DNA of 64,000 nucleotides from Rhizobium sp. BK196 (GCF_014193255.1 NZ_JACHZB010000003.1:496001-560000); one strand, 5' to 3'. Positions 1-8,701 are shown, numbered from the stretch's first letter. Numbers and translations: made by a program. Notes: a model not told the origin generated them from the letters alone.

Positions 1-1260
1 TCGCCGGTGGCGCGCAGAACGAGGCCGTTTGCGAGAGCATGATTGCGCACCAGCGCGCCGATCTGATCGGCCTTTTCGAAGCGGGTGCGGGTCTTCTTGT
101 CAGCGGCGAGCTGCAGGCCACCCATCAAGCCGATGCTTTGCGCCTCGCCGACGAAATCGTGCTCGGCAAGGGCGCCCCATTTCTTGGCGAAATAGGGGCC
201 GATATCGTCGCGCACACGCTCGACCAGCTTCTCCTCCTCCAGGATGCGCAGGTTTTCAAGCGCTGCGGCAGCGCAGACCGGGTGGCCGGAATAGGTGAAG
301 CCGTGATTGAAATCGCCGACCTCGTTGATCAGCACGTCGGCAATGCGATCGCTGACGAGCACGCCGCCGATCGGCAGGTAACCCGAGGAAAGTCCCTTGG
401 CGATCGGCGCGAAATCCGGCTCGACGCCGAAATATTGATGGCCGAACCATTCGCCGAGGCGACCGAAGCCGCAGATGACTTCGTCAGTAACCAGCAGGAT
501 GTTGCGCGCCTTGCAGATGCGATCGATCTCCGGCCAGTAGGTCTCCGGCGGAATGATGACACCGGCCGCACCCTGGATTGGCTCGGCGACGAAGGCTGCG
601 ATATTCTCCTCGCCCAGCTCATCGATCTTGGCGTCCAGCTCACGGGCAACCTTCAGGCCGAATTCGGCAGGCGAGAGATCGCCACCCTCGCCATACCAAT
701 AGGGCTGGCCGATATGGACGATGCCAGGAATCGGCAGGTCGCCCTGCTCGTGCATGTATTTCATGCCGCCGAGGCTGGCGCCGGCAACCGTCGAGCCGTG
801 ATAGCCGTTGCGCCGTGCAATGACCGTCTTCTTCTGGGGCTTGCCGACGGCTGCCCAATAGACGCGGGCCATGCGGAACCAGGTGTCGTTCGCCTCCGAG
901 CCTGAGCCGGTGAAGAAGATGTGGTTGAAGTGCGGCCCGGCCTTGGACGTCACCTTCTGAGCCAGCAGGGTCGCCGGCGGCGAAGTCGTGCCGAAGAAAG
1001 TGTTGTAATAGGGAAGCTCGTTCATCTGGCGGGCCACGGCATCGGCAATTTCCCTGCGGCCATAGCCGATATTGACGCACCAGAGGCCGGCGAAGCCATC
1101 GAGATACTTTCTGCCGTGGTTATCGAAAATATGCACACCCTCGCCGCGCTGGATGATGCGCGTGCCTTCGGCATTCAGCTTCCTCATGTCGGAGAAGGGA
1201 TGCAGATGATGAGCGGCATCGATCGCAGCAAGATTGGACAGCGGGTAAGTATCGGACATG
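1..1260 (-). CDS. Class III aminotransferase, putrescine/omega-amino type (3' end outside window)
   Basis: PLP-dependent fold-type I aminotransferase, most like the polyamine:pyruvate group that moves a terminal amino group of a diamine to pyruvate. The frame is open from ATG at 1260 to the left edge (420 codons), so only a short C-terminus is missing. Visible motifs are FTGSGSEAND (phosphate binding), RNGYHGSTVAGASLGG, FVAEPIQGAAGV, LVTDEVICGFGRLG (Asp that contacts the pyridine nitrogen) and IAKGLSSGYLPIGG with the Schiff-base lysine. GAAGG sits 7 nt before the start. It is divergent from a glutamine-synthetase-like gene 74 bp away, which suggests putrescine breakdown. The exact substrate is inferred. 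Confidence 0.88.
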
Positions 1261-1334
1261 ATTAGACCTTCGGATTGAAAGGCTTTGACTGATGGTTTAC
1301 GACCTTGGCCTTCTGCGAGAGGATTTTCAAGGTC

Positions 1335-2681
1335 ATGGCGAGCAACGGCAAAGAGGCTGAAGCGGGCGATCCGCGTTTCGAGATTTTGATTGTCGGCATG
1401 AATGGCGATCTGCGCGGCAAGCAGCTTCCGCTCTCGGCCGAAAAGAAGGTCTGGGCGGGCGATATCCGCCTGCCGACCTCCACGCAGTCTCTCGATATCT
1501 GGGGTGACGACAATGACGACATCACCGGCCTGTCGCTGACGATCGGCGATCCCGACGGCAATGCCATCCCCGACAAGCGCAGCCTGACTCCGGTGCCCTG
1601 GGCGCCCGAAGGATCCATGCAGGTGCTCGCCACCATGCACGAATTCGACGGCAGCCGCAGCTTCATGGATCCGCGCGGCATTCTCGCTTCCGTGCTTGAA
1701 CGCTATGCCGAACGCGGGCTGACGCCCGTCGTCGCGACCGAGCTGGAATTCTATGTGATCGAGGAGAACTGGCGTGAGACGGGCATTCCCTCCCCGCCTG
1801 CAAGCCTTACCTATCGCGGCGATCCGAACGGTTTCCAGCTGTATGACATGAGCGCTGTCGATGCACTCGACAGCTATCTTCAGACGCTGCGTGCCTATGC
1901 CAAGGCGATGAACCTGCCGGCGGAGGCGACGACGGCGGAGTTCGGCCCCGGCCAGTTCGAAGTGAACCTGCTGCACCGGCCCGATGCGCTGGCTGCGGCC
2001 GACGACTGCCTTTACCTGAAGCGCATTGCCGAGCAGGCGGCGCGCAAGCACGGTCTGAAATCCACCTGCATGGCCAAGCCCTATTCGGACCATGCCGGAT
2101 CGGGTCTGCATGTGCATGCGAGCATCATCGACAGGGATGGAAACAATATTCTCGATGCCAAAGGCGACGAGCCCAAGCTTTTAAAATCGGTGACGGCAGG
2201 AATGCTACAGACCATGCAGGAGGCGCAGCTTGTCTTCGCGCCCTTTGCCAATTCCTATCGCCGTTTCCAGCCGGGATCCTTCGCGCCGACCGACCTCACC
2301 TGGGGCAGCGGGCATCGCGGCACGGCAATCCGCATTCCTGACAGCAACGGGCCGGCGGCGCGCATCGAACACCGCGTGGCGGGTGCCGATGCCAATCCGT
2401 ATCTTCTGCTCGCAGCCATTCTCGGCGGCATGCTGCTCGGCATCGACGGAGATCTCGATCCCGGCGAGGAAACGACGCCCGCCTATGCACCACCGGGCGC
2501 GAAGCGTCTGACCCATGATTTTCTGACGGCGGTAGACGCCTTCCGGCAGTCGGCCTTCATCGCCAATATCTTCGGCGATAAGTATCGGAAGCTGTATGGC
2601 GATACGAAGTACAAGGAAGCAATAGCGTACCTGCGCACGGTGTCGGATTTCGACTATCGCACCTATCTTGCGCGCCTCTAG
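1335..2681 (+). CDS. Glutamine synthetase family protein, gamma-glutamylputrescine synthetase-like
   Basis: ATP-dependent amide-forming ligase of the glutamine synthetase superfamily, 448 aa. Family motifs are present in order: TELEFYVIEE and GPGQFEVNLLH (metal-binding glutamates), GSGLHVHAS (metal histidine), RRFQPGSFAPTDLTWG (ATP loop) and AARIEHRVAGADANPYL (substrate arginine). It lacks the Tyr-adenylylation tail of GlnA. The ATG at 1335 is preferred over an in-frame TTG at 1305 because AAGG lies just before it and the extra residues look non-conserved. Pairing with the divergent aminotransferase points to the PuuA-like route from putrescine to GABA. True PuuA activity rather than another amine is inference. 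Confidence 0.85.
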   Translation: MASNGKEAEAGDPRFEILIVGMNGDLRGKQLPLSAEKKVWAGDIRLPTSTQSLDIWGDDNDDITGLSLTIGDPDGNAIPDKRSLTPVPWAPEGSMQVLATMHEFDGSRSFMDPRGILASVLERYAERGLTPVVATELEFYVIEENWRETGIPSPPASLTYRGDPNGFQLYDMSAVDALDSYLQTLRAYAKAMNLPAEATTAEFGPGQFEVNLLHRPDALAAADDCLYLKRIAEQAARKHGLKSTCMAKPYSDHAGSGLHVHASIIDRDGNNILDAKGDEPKLLKSVTAGMLQTMQEAQLVFAPFANSYRRFQPGSFAPTDLTWGSGHRGTAIRIPDSNGPAARIEHRVAGADANPYLLLAAILGGMLLGIDGDLDPGEETTPAYAPPGAKRLTHDFLTAVDAFRQSAFIANIFGDKYRKLYGDTKYKEAIAYLRTVSDFDYRTYLARL

Positions 2682-2783
2682 GGTCGGGCCTCTGGCATCA
2701 ACTGCCAAGAGCCGCACCTTGCCGAAGAACTCCGCAACCGCATTCAGACACATGTCATTCGCCGGCGTCGCTCTCTCTGAGGG

Positions 2784-3728
2784 TCAGGCCGCCGGCTCGC
2801 GCCGCTCTCCCTCGCCTTCCTGTACGGCCAATCCCTGCTTGACAAGGACCTTCAATTCGCCGGGATGCAACTTGACGGTGACATCACGCTCCAGCGGCAG
2901 AAGCTCGCCGTCCATCACGCAATTCGCCTTGGCGCGCAGCTTCGGGAAGTGCAGATGCACCTCGGCCGGGTGCAGGACCATGACCGCATCGTTTTCCCGG
3001 AACTTGCCGCGCAGCATGTCGATCGCCAATCGTGCGACGCCGAGCGGTTTCAGCGGTTTTGCCGTGTAGAAGCCGAGTTCGCCGCTGCGCAGATTGTCGG
3101 CATAGAGCAGTGCGTTCTCGCCGAAGGGATTGTTCGAGACTGAGATCGCCGAGACGCGTCGGGTTTCTCGCATACCGGCGGCCTCGAAACTCACCTCGAA
3201 TTCCGGCGGGTTGAACACGACGCCGAAGGCGGCGCGGGTGCTGGCGCGCATTTTTCCAAGACGGGAGCGGTAGCTGTAGGAATTGCGGTAGCGCACCATG
3301 CGCGCATGCAAACCGGCGGAAAACTGGTGGATGAACGGCCTTCCGTTGGCGCTGGCGATATCGACATTGTCCAGTTCACCGAAAGCGAGCACATCGAGGG
3401 CCTGCCAGATATCGAGCGGCACTTTCAGCGAGCGGGCAAAGAGATTCATGGTGCCGGCCGGCACGACGCCAAGCGCCACCCCGTTCTTCCAGGCGATGGA
3501 TGCAGCGGCTGAGATCGTGCCGTCCCCGCCGCCGGCTACGATACCGTCGATATCGTCGCGCCGTGCGGCACGCTCCATGGCGGGAACGATCTCGCTGCCG
3601 GAAAAGACGATCGCCTCGAAATCATGCCCGGCATCGCGGAAGACCTCCTCCGCGCGCTTCTCATAGGCCTGCATGTCCGTCGTTCTGAAGGTACCGCCGT
3701 CGCGATTGAAAAAGCCGACGAGCCTCAT
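2784..3728 (-). CDS. Diacylglycerol kinase family lipid kinase
   Basis: Lipid kinase of the DAGK catalytic/YegS family, 314 aa, that probably phosphorylates a membrane diacylglycerol or sphingoid-type lipid at the cytoplasmic face. The nucleotide-binding glycine loop GIVAGGGDGT is near residue 75, followed by GVVPAGTMNLFARSL, both family signatures. The C-terminal beta-sandwich region includes NPFGENALLYADN. The ATG at 3728 (MRLVGFFNRDGG) is chosen over an upstream in-frame start because the family begins here and GGA lies upstream. It converges on the glutamine-synthetase-like gene. The lipid substrate is unknown. Confidence 0.85.
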   Translation of the reverse strand: MRLVGFFNRDGGTFRTTDMQAYEKRAEEVFRDAGHDFEAIVFSGSEIVPAMERAARRDDIDGIVAGGGDGTISAAASIAWKNGVALGVVPAGTMNLFARSLKVPLDIWQALDVLAFGELDNVDIASANGRPFIHQFSAGLHARMVRYRNSYSYRSRLGKMRASTRAAFGVVFNPPEFEVSFEAAGMRETRRVSAISVSNNPFGENALLYADNLRSGELGFYTAKPLKPLGVARLAIDMLRGKFRENDAVMVLHPAEVHLHFPKLRAKANCVMDGELLPLERDVTVKLHPGELKVLVKQGLAVQEGEGERREPAA

Positions 3729-4035
3729 GAGGTGATTGTTTCCTATCCTCTCTGTCCCTGCCCTCAAGAGATGGTTGATGCACCTGCGATTTCAAGCCGG
3801 ACGGTTTGCCCCGTCACATCGCCGAAACGTAAATATTGCAATGGACGTATGCGGATAGCAGGACGCTGCACTGCAAAAAAAGCACTCGACGCGTTCAGCT
3901 TTGCGTTCAATAAATGGAAAACTGGAGGTCACAGGACCTCCACCTCCCGCCATTTCTGCCTGCCAATTCCAAATGACCGGTTCTGCGCTCAACGCCAGCG
4001 GCCATTGCCAAGCTTAGACCCTCCGAGGACCGCCC
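3729..4035. other. Intergenic region upstream of lipid kinase and MFS exporter
   Basis: This 307-bp divergent spacer must hold the promoters of both flanking genes. I can point to a short hairpin, GGAGGTC - ACAG - GACCTCC at 3924-3941, and to AT-richer DNA around 3825-3915. A 66-codon reverse frame (3792-3992) has no conserved features or good ribosome site and I do not call it. Confidence 0.5.
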
Positions 4036-5256
4036 GTGAGCCAGGTTGCCGTCAACGATTCCGTCGATTCCGAACCGGAGGCAGCCCTGCCCTCGGCCAT
4101 GACCGTCGCACTGGTGCAGCTGGCGCTCGCCGCCGGCGGCTTCGGCATCGGTACCGGCGAATTCGCGATCATGGGCCTGCTGCCAAACGTCGCCGATACT
4201 TTTTCGGTCACGACCCCGCAGGCCGGTTATGTCATCAGCGCCTATGCCCTTGGCGTCGTCATCGGCGCGCCCGTCATTGCCGTGCTTGCCGCCAAGATGG
4301 CACGGCGCACGCTGCTGCTTTGCCTCATGATGCTCTTTGCTGTCGGCAACATCCTGAGCGCCGTCGCGCCGACATTCGAAAGCTTCGCAGTGTTGCGTTT
4401 CGTCACCGGCCTGCCGCATGGCGCCTATTTCGGTGTCGCAGCGCTCGTCGCCGCTTCCATGGTGCCGGTTCATCGCCGCGCGCGGGCTGTCGGCCGCGTC
4501 ATGCTCGGCCTGACGGTCGCAACCCTGCTCGGCACGCCGCTGACCACCTTTTTCGGCCAGGTGCTCGACTGGCAGGTGGCCTTTCTCACTGTCGGCATCA
4601 TCGGTCTCGTGACGGTCGCCCTCATCTGGTTCTACGTACCGCATGACAAGGTTGCCGAAGGGGCAAGCGCATTGCGTGAACTCGGCGCGTTCCGCCGTCC
4701 GCAGATCCTTCTGACGCTTGGCATCGCCGCAGTCGGCTATGGCGGCATGTTCGCGATGTTCAGCTATATCGCCTCGACGACGACGCAGGTGGCGATGCTG
4801 CCGGAAACGGCCGTTGCGCTCATGCTCGTGCTCTTCGGCGTCGGCATGAATGCCGGCAATGTCATCGGTTCATGGCTTGCCGATAAGTCGCTGCTCGGCA
4901 CGATCGGCGGCTCGCTGGTCTATAATATCGTTGTGCTGACGATGTTTTCTCTAACGGCTTCCAACCCCTACATGCTCGGGCTTTGCGTCTTCCTCGTCGG
5001 CTGCGGCTTTGCCGCCGGCCCTGCGCTGCAGACGCGGTTGATGGATGTCGCAGCCGATGCGCAGACACTGGCCGCCGCCTCCAATCACTCGGCCTTCAAC
5101 ATCGCCAACGCGCTCGGCGCATGGCTCGGCGGTCTTGTCATTGCAGCTGGCTATGGCTTTGCGGCGACCGGCTATGTCGGCGCCGTCCTGTCCTTCCTCG
5201 GCCTCTTCGTTTTCGCGGCCTCGCTACGCCTGGAGCTCCGCAGCCGGCTCGTTTAG
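4036..5256 (+). CDS. MFS transporter (DHA1/AraJ-type efflux permease)
   Basis: Inner-membrane major facilitator with about 12 hydrophobic helices, 406 aa, probably a proton-coupled exporter of small molecules. The first helix region carries GFGIGTGEFAIMGLLP, the loop between helices 2 and 3 has the basic AAKMARR, and helix 4 has RFVTGLPHGAYFG, a pattern of the arabinose-efflux/DHA1 group. A GTG start at 4036 is supported by CGAGGA 6 nt upstream; the next ATG (4099) would cut the N-terminal tail. The 3' end overlaps the convergent HxlR gene by 33 bp. The substrate cannot be told. Confidence 0.87.
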   Translation: MSQVAVNDSVDSEPEAALPSAMTVALVQLALAAGGFGIGTGEFAIMGLLPNVADTFSVTTPQAGYVISAYALGVVIGAPVIAVLAAKMARRTLLLCLMMLFAVGNILSAVAPTFESFAVLRFVTGLPHGAYFGVAALVAASMVPVHRRARAVGRVMLGLTVATLLGTPLTTFFGQVLDWQVAFLTVGIIGLVTVALIWFYVPHDKVAEGASALRELGAFRRPQILLTLGIAAVGYGGMFAMFSYIASTTTQVAMLPETAVALMLVLFGVGMNAGNVIGSWLADKSLLGTIGGSLVYNIVVLTMFSLTASNPYMLGLCVFLVGCGFAAGPALQTRLMDVAADAQTLAAASNHSAFNIANALGAWLGGLVIAAGYGFAATGYVGAVLSFLGLFVFAASLRLELRSRLV

Positions 5257-5625
5257 AGCCTTTGCGATACGCAGTTCCCGGCCTTCCGGGCTGCAGAAAA
5301 CGAATTCATCACCCCAGGCGGCAAGCGCCCGGATGACGGGTTTCAGCGTGGCGCCGAGCGGCGTCATCGCGTATTCGACGCGCGGCGGAACGACCGGGTA
5401 AACTGTTCGTGAGATCAGACCGGAGTCTTCGAGCTCGCGCAGCTGTTTCGTCAGCATGCGCTGGGTGATGGCAGGCAGGTGGCGTCTCAGCTCGTTGAAG
5501 CGCAAAGTCCTGTCCATCAGGTGGAAAAGGATCACTCCTTTCCACTTTCCATCGAGATAAGTCAGCGTCGCCTCGACCGGGCAACCAGGGAAATTCGTGA
5601 CCAGCTTGGCGCGCGGCAGCGACAT
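5224..5625 (-). CDS. HxlR family winged-helix transcriptional regulator
   Basis: Small MarR-like DNA-binding protein, 133 aa, of the HxlR/YodB/QorR family. It shows the family start GCPVEATLTYLDGKWK with the conserved cysteine that senses electrophiles or oxidants in characterised members, the recognition region FNELRRHLPAITQRMLTKQL and the wing PPRVEYAMTPLG. It is divergent from an NADPH:quinone-type oxidoreductase, the arrangement known for QorR, so autoregulation and control of that enzyme are likely. Its 3' end lies inside the convergent MFS gene. The inducer is not evident. Confidence 0.88.
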   Translation of the reverse strand: MSLPRAKLVTNFPGCPVEATLTYLDGKWKGVILFHLMDRTLRFNELRRHLPAITQRMLTKQLRELEDSGLISRTVYPVVPPRVEYAMTPLGATLKPVIRALAAWGDEFVFCSPEGRELRIAKALNEPAAELQA

Positions 5626-5626
5626 T

Positions 5627-5655
5627 TACAGTATCCTTTTTGGTACTACGTACAG
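5627..5655. promoter_or_regulatory. Putative HxlR operator
   Basis: Immediately before the HxlR start there is an imperfect inverted repeat, AGTATCC - N5 - GGTACT, followed by ACGTAC, and TACAG occurs at both edges (5627 and 5651). Dyad sites in this position are usual for autoregulated HxlR genes. Binding is inferred. Confidence 0.4.
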
Positions 5656-5730
5656 AATTTGTGCATTCTTGCGTTGCCGGAACATAGGTCGCATCTAGCT
5701 CTCGTGCAATGAACACAGGAGTTTCAAAAG

Positions 5731-6744
5731 ATGCGTGCCGTCGCCTATAAGATTCCACAGCCGATCACCGCCGAAACCTCGCTGATCGATGTCGAACTGC
5801 CCACACCCGAGGCCAAGGGCCATGATCTGCTCATTGAAATCAAGGCCGTCTCCGTCAACCCCGTCGACGTGAAGGTCCGCGCCAGCACGGCGCCGTCCGC
5901 CGACCAGTTGAAAGTGCTGGGCTTCGATGCTGCCGGTATCGTCAAGGCAGTCGGCTCGGATGTGACACTGTTCAAGCCGGGCGACGAGGTCTTCCATTCC
6001 GGCATCATCAATCGCCCCGGCTCGAATGCCGAATTCCAGCTCGTGGACGAGCGTATTGTTGGCCGCAAACCCAAAAGCCTCGACTTCGCAGCGGCGGCCG
6101 CGCTGCCGCTGACCTCGATCACCGCCTACGAAATGCTGTTCGACCGGCTGCGCGTGTCTGATCCGGTCTCGGGCGCGGCCCCTGCCCTGCTCATTATCGG
6201 AGGTGCGGGCGGTGTCGGCTCGATCGCCATCCAGATCGCCCGCGCGCTGACGGACCTCACGGTCATCGCCACGGCCTCGCGTCCGGAAACGCAAGCCTGG
6301 GTCAGGGAACTCGGCGCCCATCACGTTATCGACCACTCGCAGCCGATCGCGCCGCAAGTTGCAGCGCTCGGAGCCGGCGCGCCGGGCTTCATCTTCTCGA
6401 CCACGAATACGGACAAGCATGTCGCCGATATTGTCGAGGTGCTCGCCCCGCAAGGCCGTTTCGGGCTGATCGACGATCCCAAGACCTTCGATATCGTTCC
6501 CTTCAAGCGCAAGGCGGCTTCGGTTCACTGGGAGCTGATGTTCACCCGTCCGCTCTTTGGCACGCCTGACATGATCGAACAGCATAAGATCCTGAACAGG
6601 ATTTCCGAGCTGGTCGACAATGGCAAGATCCGCACGACGCTGTCGGAGACCGTCGGTACGATCAACGCCGCGAACCTGAAAAAGGCACATGCGATGGTCG
6701 AAAGCGGCAAGATGAAGGGCAAGGCGGTTCTCGCCGGATTCTGA
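5731..6744 (+). CDS. Zinc-type alcohol dehydrogenase-like / NADPH:quinone oxidoreductase family protein
   Basis: MDR-superfamily reductase, 337 aa, likely NADPH-dependent and acting on quinones or alpha,beta-unsaturated carbonyls in the cytoplasm. The N-terminal GroES-like domain includes NPVDVKVRAS and LGFDAAGIVKAVG. The Rossmann loop IIGGAGGVGSIAIQIAR is near residues 152-168. No catalytic-zinc cysteine pattern is seen, which fits the zinc-independent quinone oxidoreductase branch. CAGGAG precedes the ATG. Divergence from an HxlR regulator suggests induction by reactive electrophiles. Confidence 0.86.
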   Translation: MRAVAYKIPQPITAETSLIDVELPTPEAKGHDLLIEIKAVSVNPVDVKVRASTAPSADQLKVLGFDAAGIVKAVGSDVTLFKPGDEVFHSGIINRPGSNAEFQLVDERIVGRKPKSLDFAAAAALPLTSITAYEMLFDRLRVSDPVSGAAPALLIIGGAGGVGSIAIQIARALTDLTVIATASRPETQAWVRELGAHHVIDHSQPIAPQVAALGAGAPGFIFSTTNTDKHVADIVEVLAPQGRFGLIDDPKTFDIVPFKRKAASVHWELMFTRPLFGTPDMIEQHKILNRISELVDNGKIRTTLSETVGTINAANLKKAHAMVESGKMKGKAVLAGF

Positions 6745-6801
6745 CGCCGAAAACCGGCCTTTTCCGACGCTCGAAATATTGCGTAAAGGATGCTGACTTA
6801 T

Positions 6802-6826
6802 AATGCCGCGCCGAGGGTGCGGCATT
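6802..6826. terminator. Hairpin after the oxidoreductase gene
   Basis: Perfect 8-bp stem AATGCCGC / GCGGCATT with a 9-nt loop, 57 bp after the stop codon. There is no U-run, so termination may be weak or Rho-assisted. Confidence 0.4.
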
Positions 6827-6848
6827 CTGGCGTTAAGCATTTAAGCAA

Positions 6849-6878
6849 CTTGACTTTTTCCGCATTCGGGACCACCTA
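6849..6878 (+). promoter_or_regulatory. Candidate mgtE promoter
   Basis: CTTGAC at 6849-6854 matches the rhizobial -35 consensus. About 17 bp downstream the -10 region (CACCTA) is poor. It would start a leader RNA of roughly 165 nt before mgtE. The -10 is the weak part of this call. Confidence 0.3.
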
Positions 6879-6934
6879 GTGTGACACGTGGATGACGCAT
6901 GTCGTGCACGGATATCAACGGAGCCATCATCACG

Positions 6935-6991
6935 ATGCCAAGCGACAGTAGCAGTCGATTGCCTTTGCCGTACGCGGCCGTCGTGCGCTGA
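6935..6991 (+). CDS. Candidate 18-residue leader peptide upstream of mgtE
   Basis: Short ORF MPSDSSSRLPLPYAAVVR with its TGA at 6989-6991. CGGAG lies 11 nt before the ATG, a slightly long spacing. It sits in the predicted mgtE leader and its stop codon directly abuts a hairpin (6992-7006). Three of 18 codons are proline, two as Pro-Leu-Pro's flanks. Proline-containing leader peptides (MgtL, MgtP, CorL) control Mg2+ transporter genes in enteric bacteria because proline codons are translated slowly at low Mg2+. That parallel is inference; translation here is not shown. Confidence 0.4.
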   Translation: MPSDSSSRLPLPYAAVVR

Positions 6992-7050
6992 CCTGGACGC
7001 TCCAGGCTCGCCCGTTCGGACGCTACGGCGGATCGACGGAAAGGCGAGCC
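6992..7050 (+). promoter_or_regulatory. Competing hairpins over the mgtE ribosome-binding site
   Basis: Hairpin 1 is CCTGGA - CGC - TCCAGG at 6992-7006. A second pairing joins GGCTCGCC (7005-7012) to its perfect complement GGCGAGCC (7043-7050), which includes the likely Shine-Dalgarno and ends one base before the mgtE ATG. The two structures share G7005 and G7006, so they compete in part. This is the layout of a translational attenuator. Confidence 0.45.
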
Positions 7051-7051
7051 A

Positions 7052-8425
7052 ATGAATATCAATCGCTTCCCCCTGCGGGCCGGCTATGCCGCCCGTGCCT
7101 TCATGAATAACAGCCGTGTCGCGACCATCGCCGAGCGCGTGGAATCGCTGAACGGGCTCGCCCCGGCAGAAGCAGGCCGCATCCTTTCGCGGATGCCGCA
7201 GGACTATGCCGTCAACATTCTCGACCGCCCTGAGCTGCGCAATGCGCCTGCCATTCTGGCGCTGATGGACAGCACGGATTCGGCCCGCCTGCTGCACGGC
7301 ATGTCGAACGACCGCGTCGCCGACGTCCTGCTGGAGCTCGACGTCAATGACCGCGTGCGCCTGTTCTCCAGCCTAGAAGAACCCGTCCGCGTTGCCATCC
7401 AGCATCTGATGGGCTATCCGCCGCGCACGGCCGGCAGCATCATGACGACGGAATTCGTCAGCGTGCCCGACGACTGGACCGTTGCCCAGACGCTGGACCA
7501 TGTGCGGCAGGTCGAGCGCTCGCGCGAAACCGTCTATGCCATCTATGTCCTTGACCATAACTCCGGCACGCTGATGCATGTGGTGACGCTGCGCCGCCTC
7601 ATCACCGGCGAGCCCGATGCCTCGATCCTGTCCGTTGCTCAGAAGGGCACGCCGGTTTCGGCCAATGCACTGATGAAGCAGGAGGATGTCGCACGGCTGA
7701 TCCGTAAGCACGACCTCCTGGCGCTGCCCGTCGTCGATGACCATGGCATGGTGCTCGGCATCGTCACGGTCGATGACGTCATCGACACGATGATTGCTGA
7801 TACGACCGAAGCTGCTCAGAAGTTCGGCGGCATGGAAGCGCTCGGCAAGCCCTATATGAAGATCACCTTCGGCGGCATGATCCGCAAGCGGGCGGGCTGG
7901 CTTTGCGCCCTCTTCCTCGGCGAAATGCTGACGGCAAGCGCCATGCAGCATTTCGAAGGCGAGCTGGAAAAAGCCGTCGTGCTGACGCTCTTCATTCCAC
8001 TGATCATGAGCTCCGGCGGCAATTCCGGCTCGCAAGCGACCTCGCTCATCATCCGGGCGCTCGCCGTCGGCGAACTGAAGCTCTCCGACTGGTGGCGGGT
8101 GCTGCTGCGCGAACTGCCGACGGGCGTCACGCTCGGTGCCATCCTCGGGCTCGTTGGCATGATCCGCGTTATCTTCTGGCAGACGGCCGGGCTCTACGAT
8201 TACGGCCCGCACTGGCAATTGGTCAGCCTGACGGTCTTTGCCGCACTTGTCGGCATCGTCACCTTCGGCTCCATGTCGGGTTCGATGCTGCCGTTCCTGT
8301 TGCAGAAACTCAGGCTCGATCCGGCAACGGCCTCGGCTCCGTTCGTTGCCACGCTGGTCGATGTCACCGGGCTCGTCATCTACTTCTCGGTGGCGCTGCT
8401 GATCCTCAGCGGGACACTGCTGTAG
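7052..8425 (+). CDS. mgtE: Magnesium transporter MgtE
   Basis: Mg2+-gated inner-membrane channel, 457 aa, close to the usual 450. Domain order is standard: cytoplasmic superhelical N domain (1-125, with LLHGMSNDRVADVLLELD), paired CBS domains (about 130-255, from GSIMTTEFVSVPDDWTV to VTVDDVIDTMI), a connecting helix, and five membrane helices (about 285-457). The pore-helix signature IPLIMSSGGNSGSQATSL is intact. In characterised MgtE the N and CBS domains bind Mg2+ and close the pore. Its start is immediately preceded by a sequestering hairpin, so expression may be controlled at translation. Confidence 0.95.
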   Translation: MNINRFPLRAGYAARAFMNNSRVATIAERVESLNGLAPAEAGRILSRMPQDYAVNILDRPELRNAPAILALMDSTDSARLLHGMSNDRVADVLLELDVNDRVRLFSSLEEPVRVAIQHLMGYPPRTAGSIMTTEFVSVPDDWTVAQTLDHVRQVERSRETVYAIYVLDHNSGTLMHVVTLRRLITGEPDASILSVAQKGTPVSANALMKQEDVARLIRKHDLLALPVVDDHGMVLGIVTVDDVIDTMIADTTEAAQKFGGMEALGKPYMKITFGGMIRKRAGWLCALFLGEMLTASAMQHFEGELEKAVVLTLFIPLIMSSGGNSGSQATSLIIRALAVGELKLSDWWRVLLRELPTGVTLGAILGLVGMIRVIFWQTAGLYDYGPHWQLVSLTVFAALVGIVTFGSMSGSMLPFLLQKLRLDPATASAPFVATLVDVTGLVIYFSVALLILSGTLL

Positions 8426-8436
8426 ACCCGGCTTCA

Positions 8437-8462
8437 GATTTCAGGCCGGCCGGCCTGAAATC
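8437..8462. terminator. 26-bp perfect palindrome after mgtE
   Basis: A fully symmetric sequence centred on GGCCGGCCGGCC lies 11 bp after the mgtE stop. It can fold as a strong stem but has no U-tract. It may terminate mgtE, or it may be the first palindrome of the mosaic repeat that follows. Confidence 0.5.
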
Positions 8463-8507
8463 CTCCGCATCGAGAGCTTTGTTCTGATGCAATTCGGACG
8501 AGGTCTT

Positions 8508-8660
8508 CAATGCCTGCATAGGATGCATAGGATGCATAGGCAGTTTTACACGCTCTATAGGAAATGTCGGATACACATCTGTCATGTCATCATCTGACAT
8601 TTCCCACACGGCGTACAAAAAATCCTATGCATCCTATGCATCCTATGCAGAGAGCCATTG
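8508..8660. repeat. Nested palindromic intergenic element with GGATGCATA tandem units
   Basis: Outer arms at 8514-8540 and 8624-8650 are perfect 27-bp inverted copies. Each arm is itself three tandem 9-bp units of the type GGATGCATA. Inner arms at 8560-8572 and 8592-8604 pair over 13 bp with one mismatch. CAATG/CATTG at the outer edges (8508-8512, 8656-8660) extends the symmetry. I see no target-site duplication. The 379-bp space between mgtE and lrp is mostly this element plus the palindrome at 8437. It resembles rhizobial intergenic mosaic elements (RIME-like) or a MITE; which one is not resolved. Confidence 0.8.
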
Positions 8661-8701
8661 ATCCGGTTCGTTCTGTGCAAGATCAGCTCCATCTCATCGC
8701 T

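Noticed and set aside
3792..3992. 66-codon reverse frame in the lipid kinase/MFS spacer
   Set aside because: Cys/Phe-rich random-looking product, no ribosome site, and it lies where promoters are needed.
8514..8650. CRISPR-like array
   Set aside because: The units are 9 bp, directly abutting, with no spacers, and the two sets are inverted.
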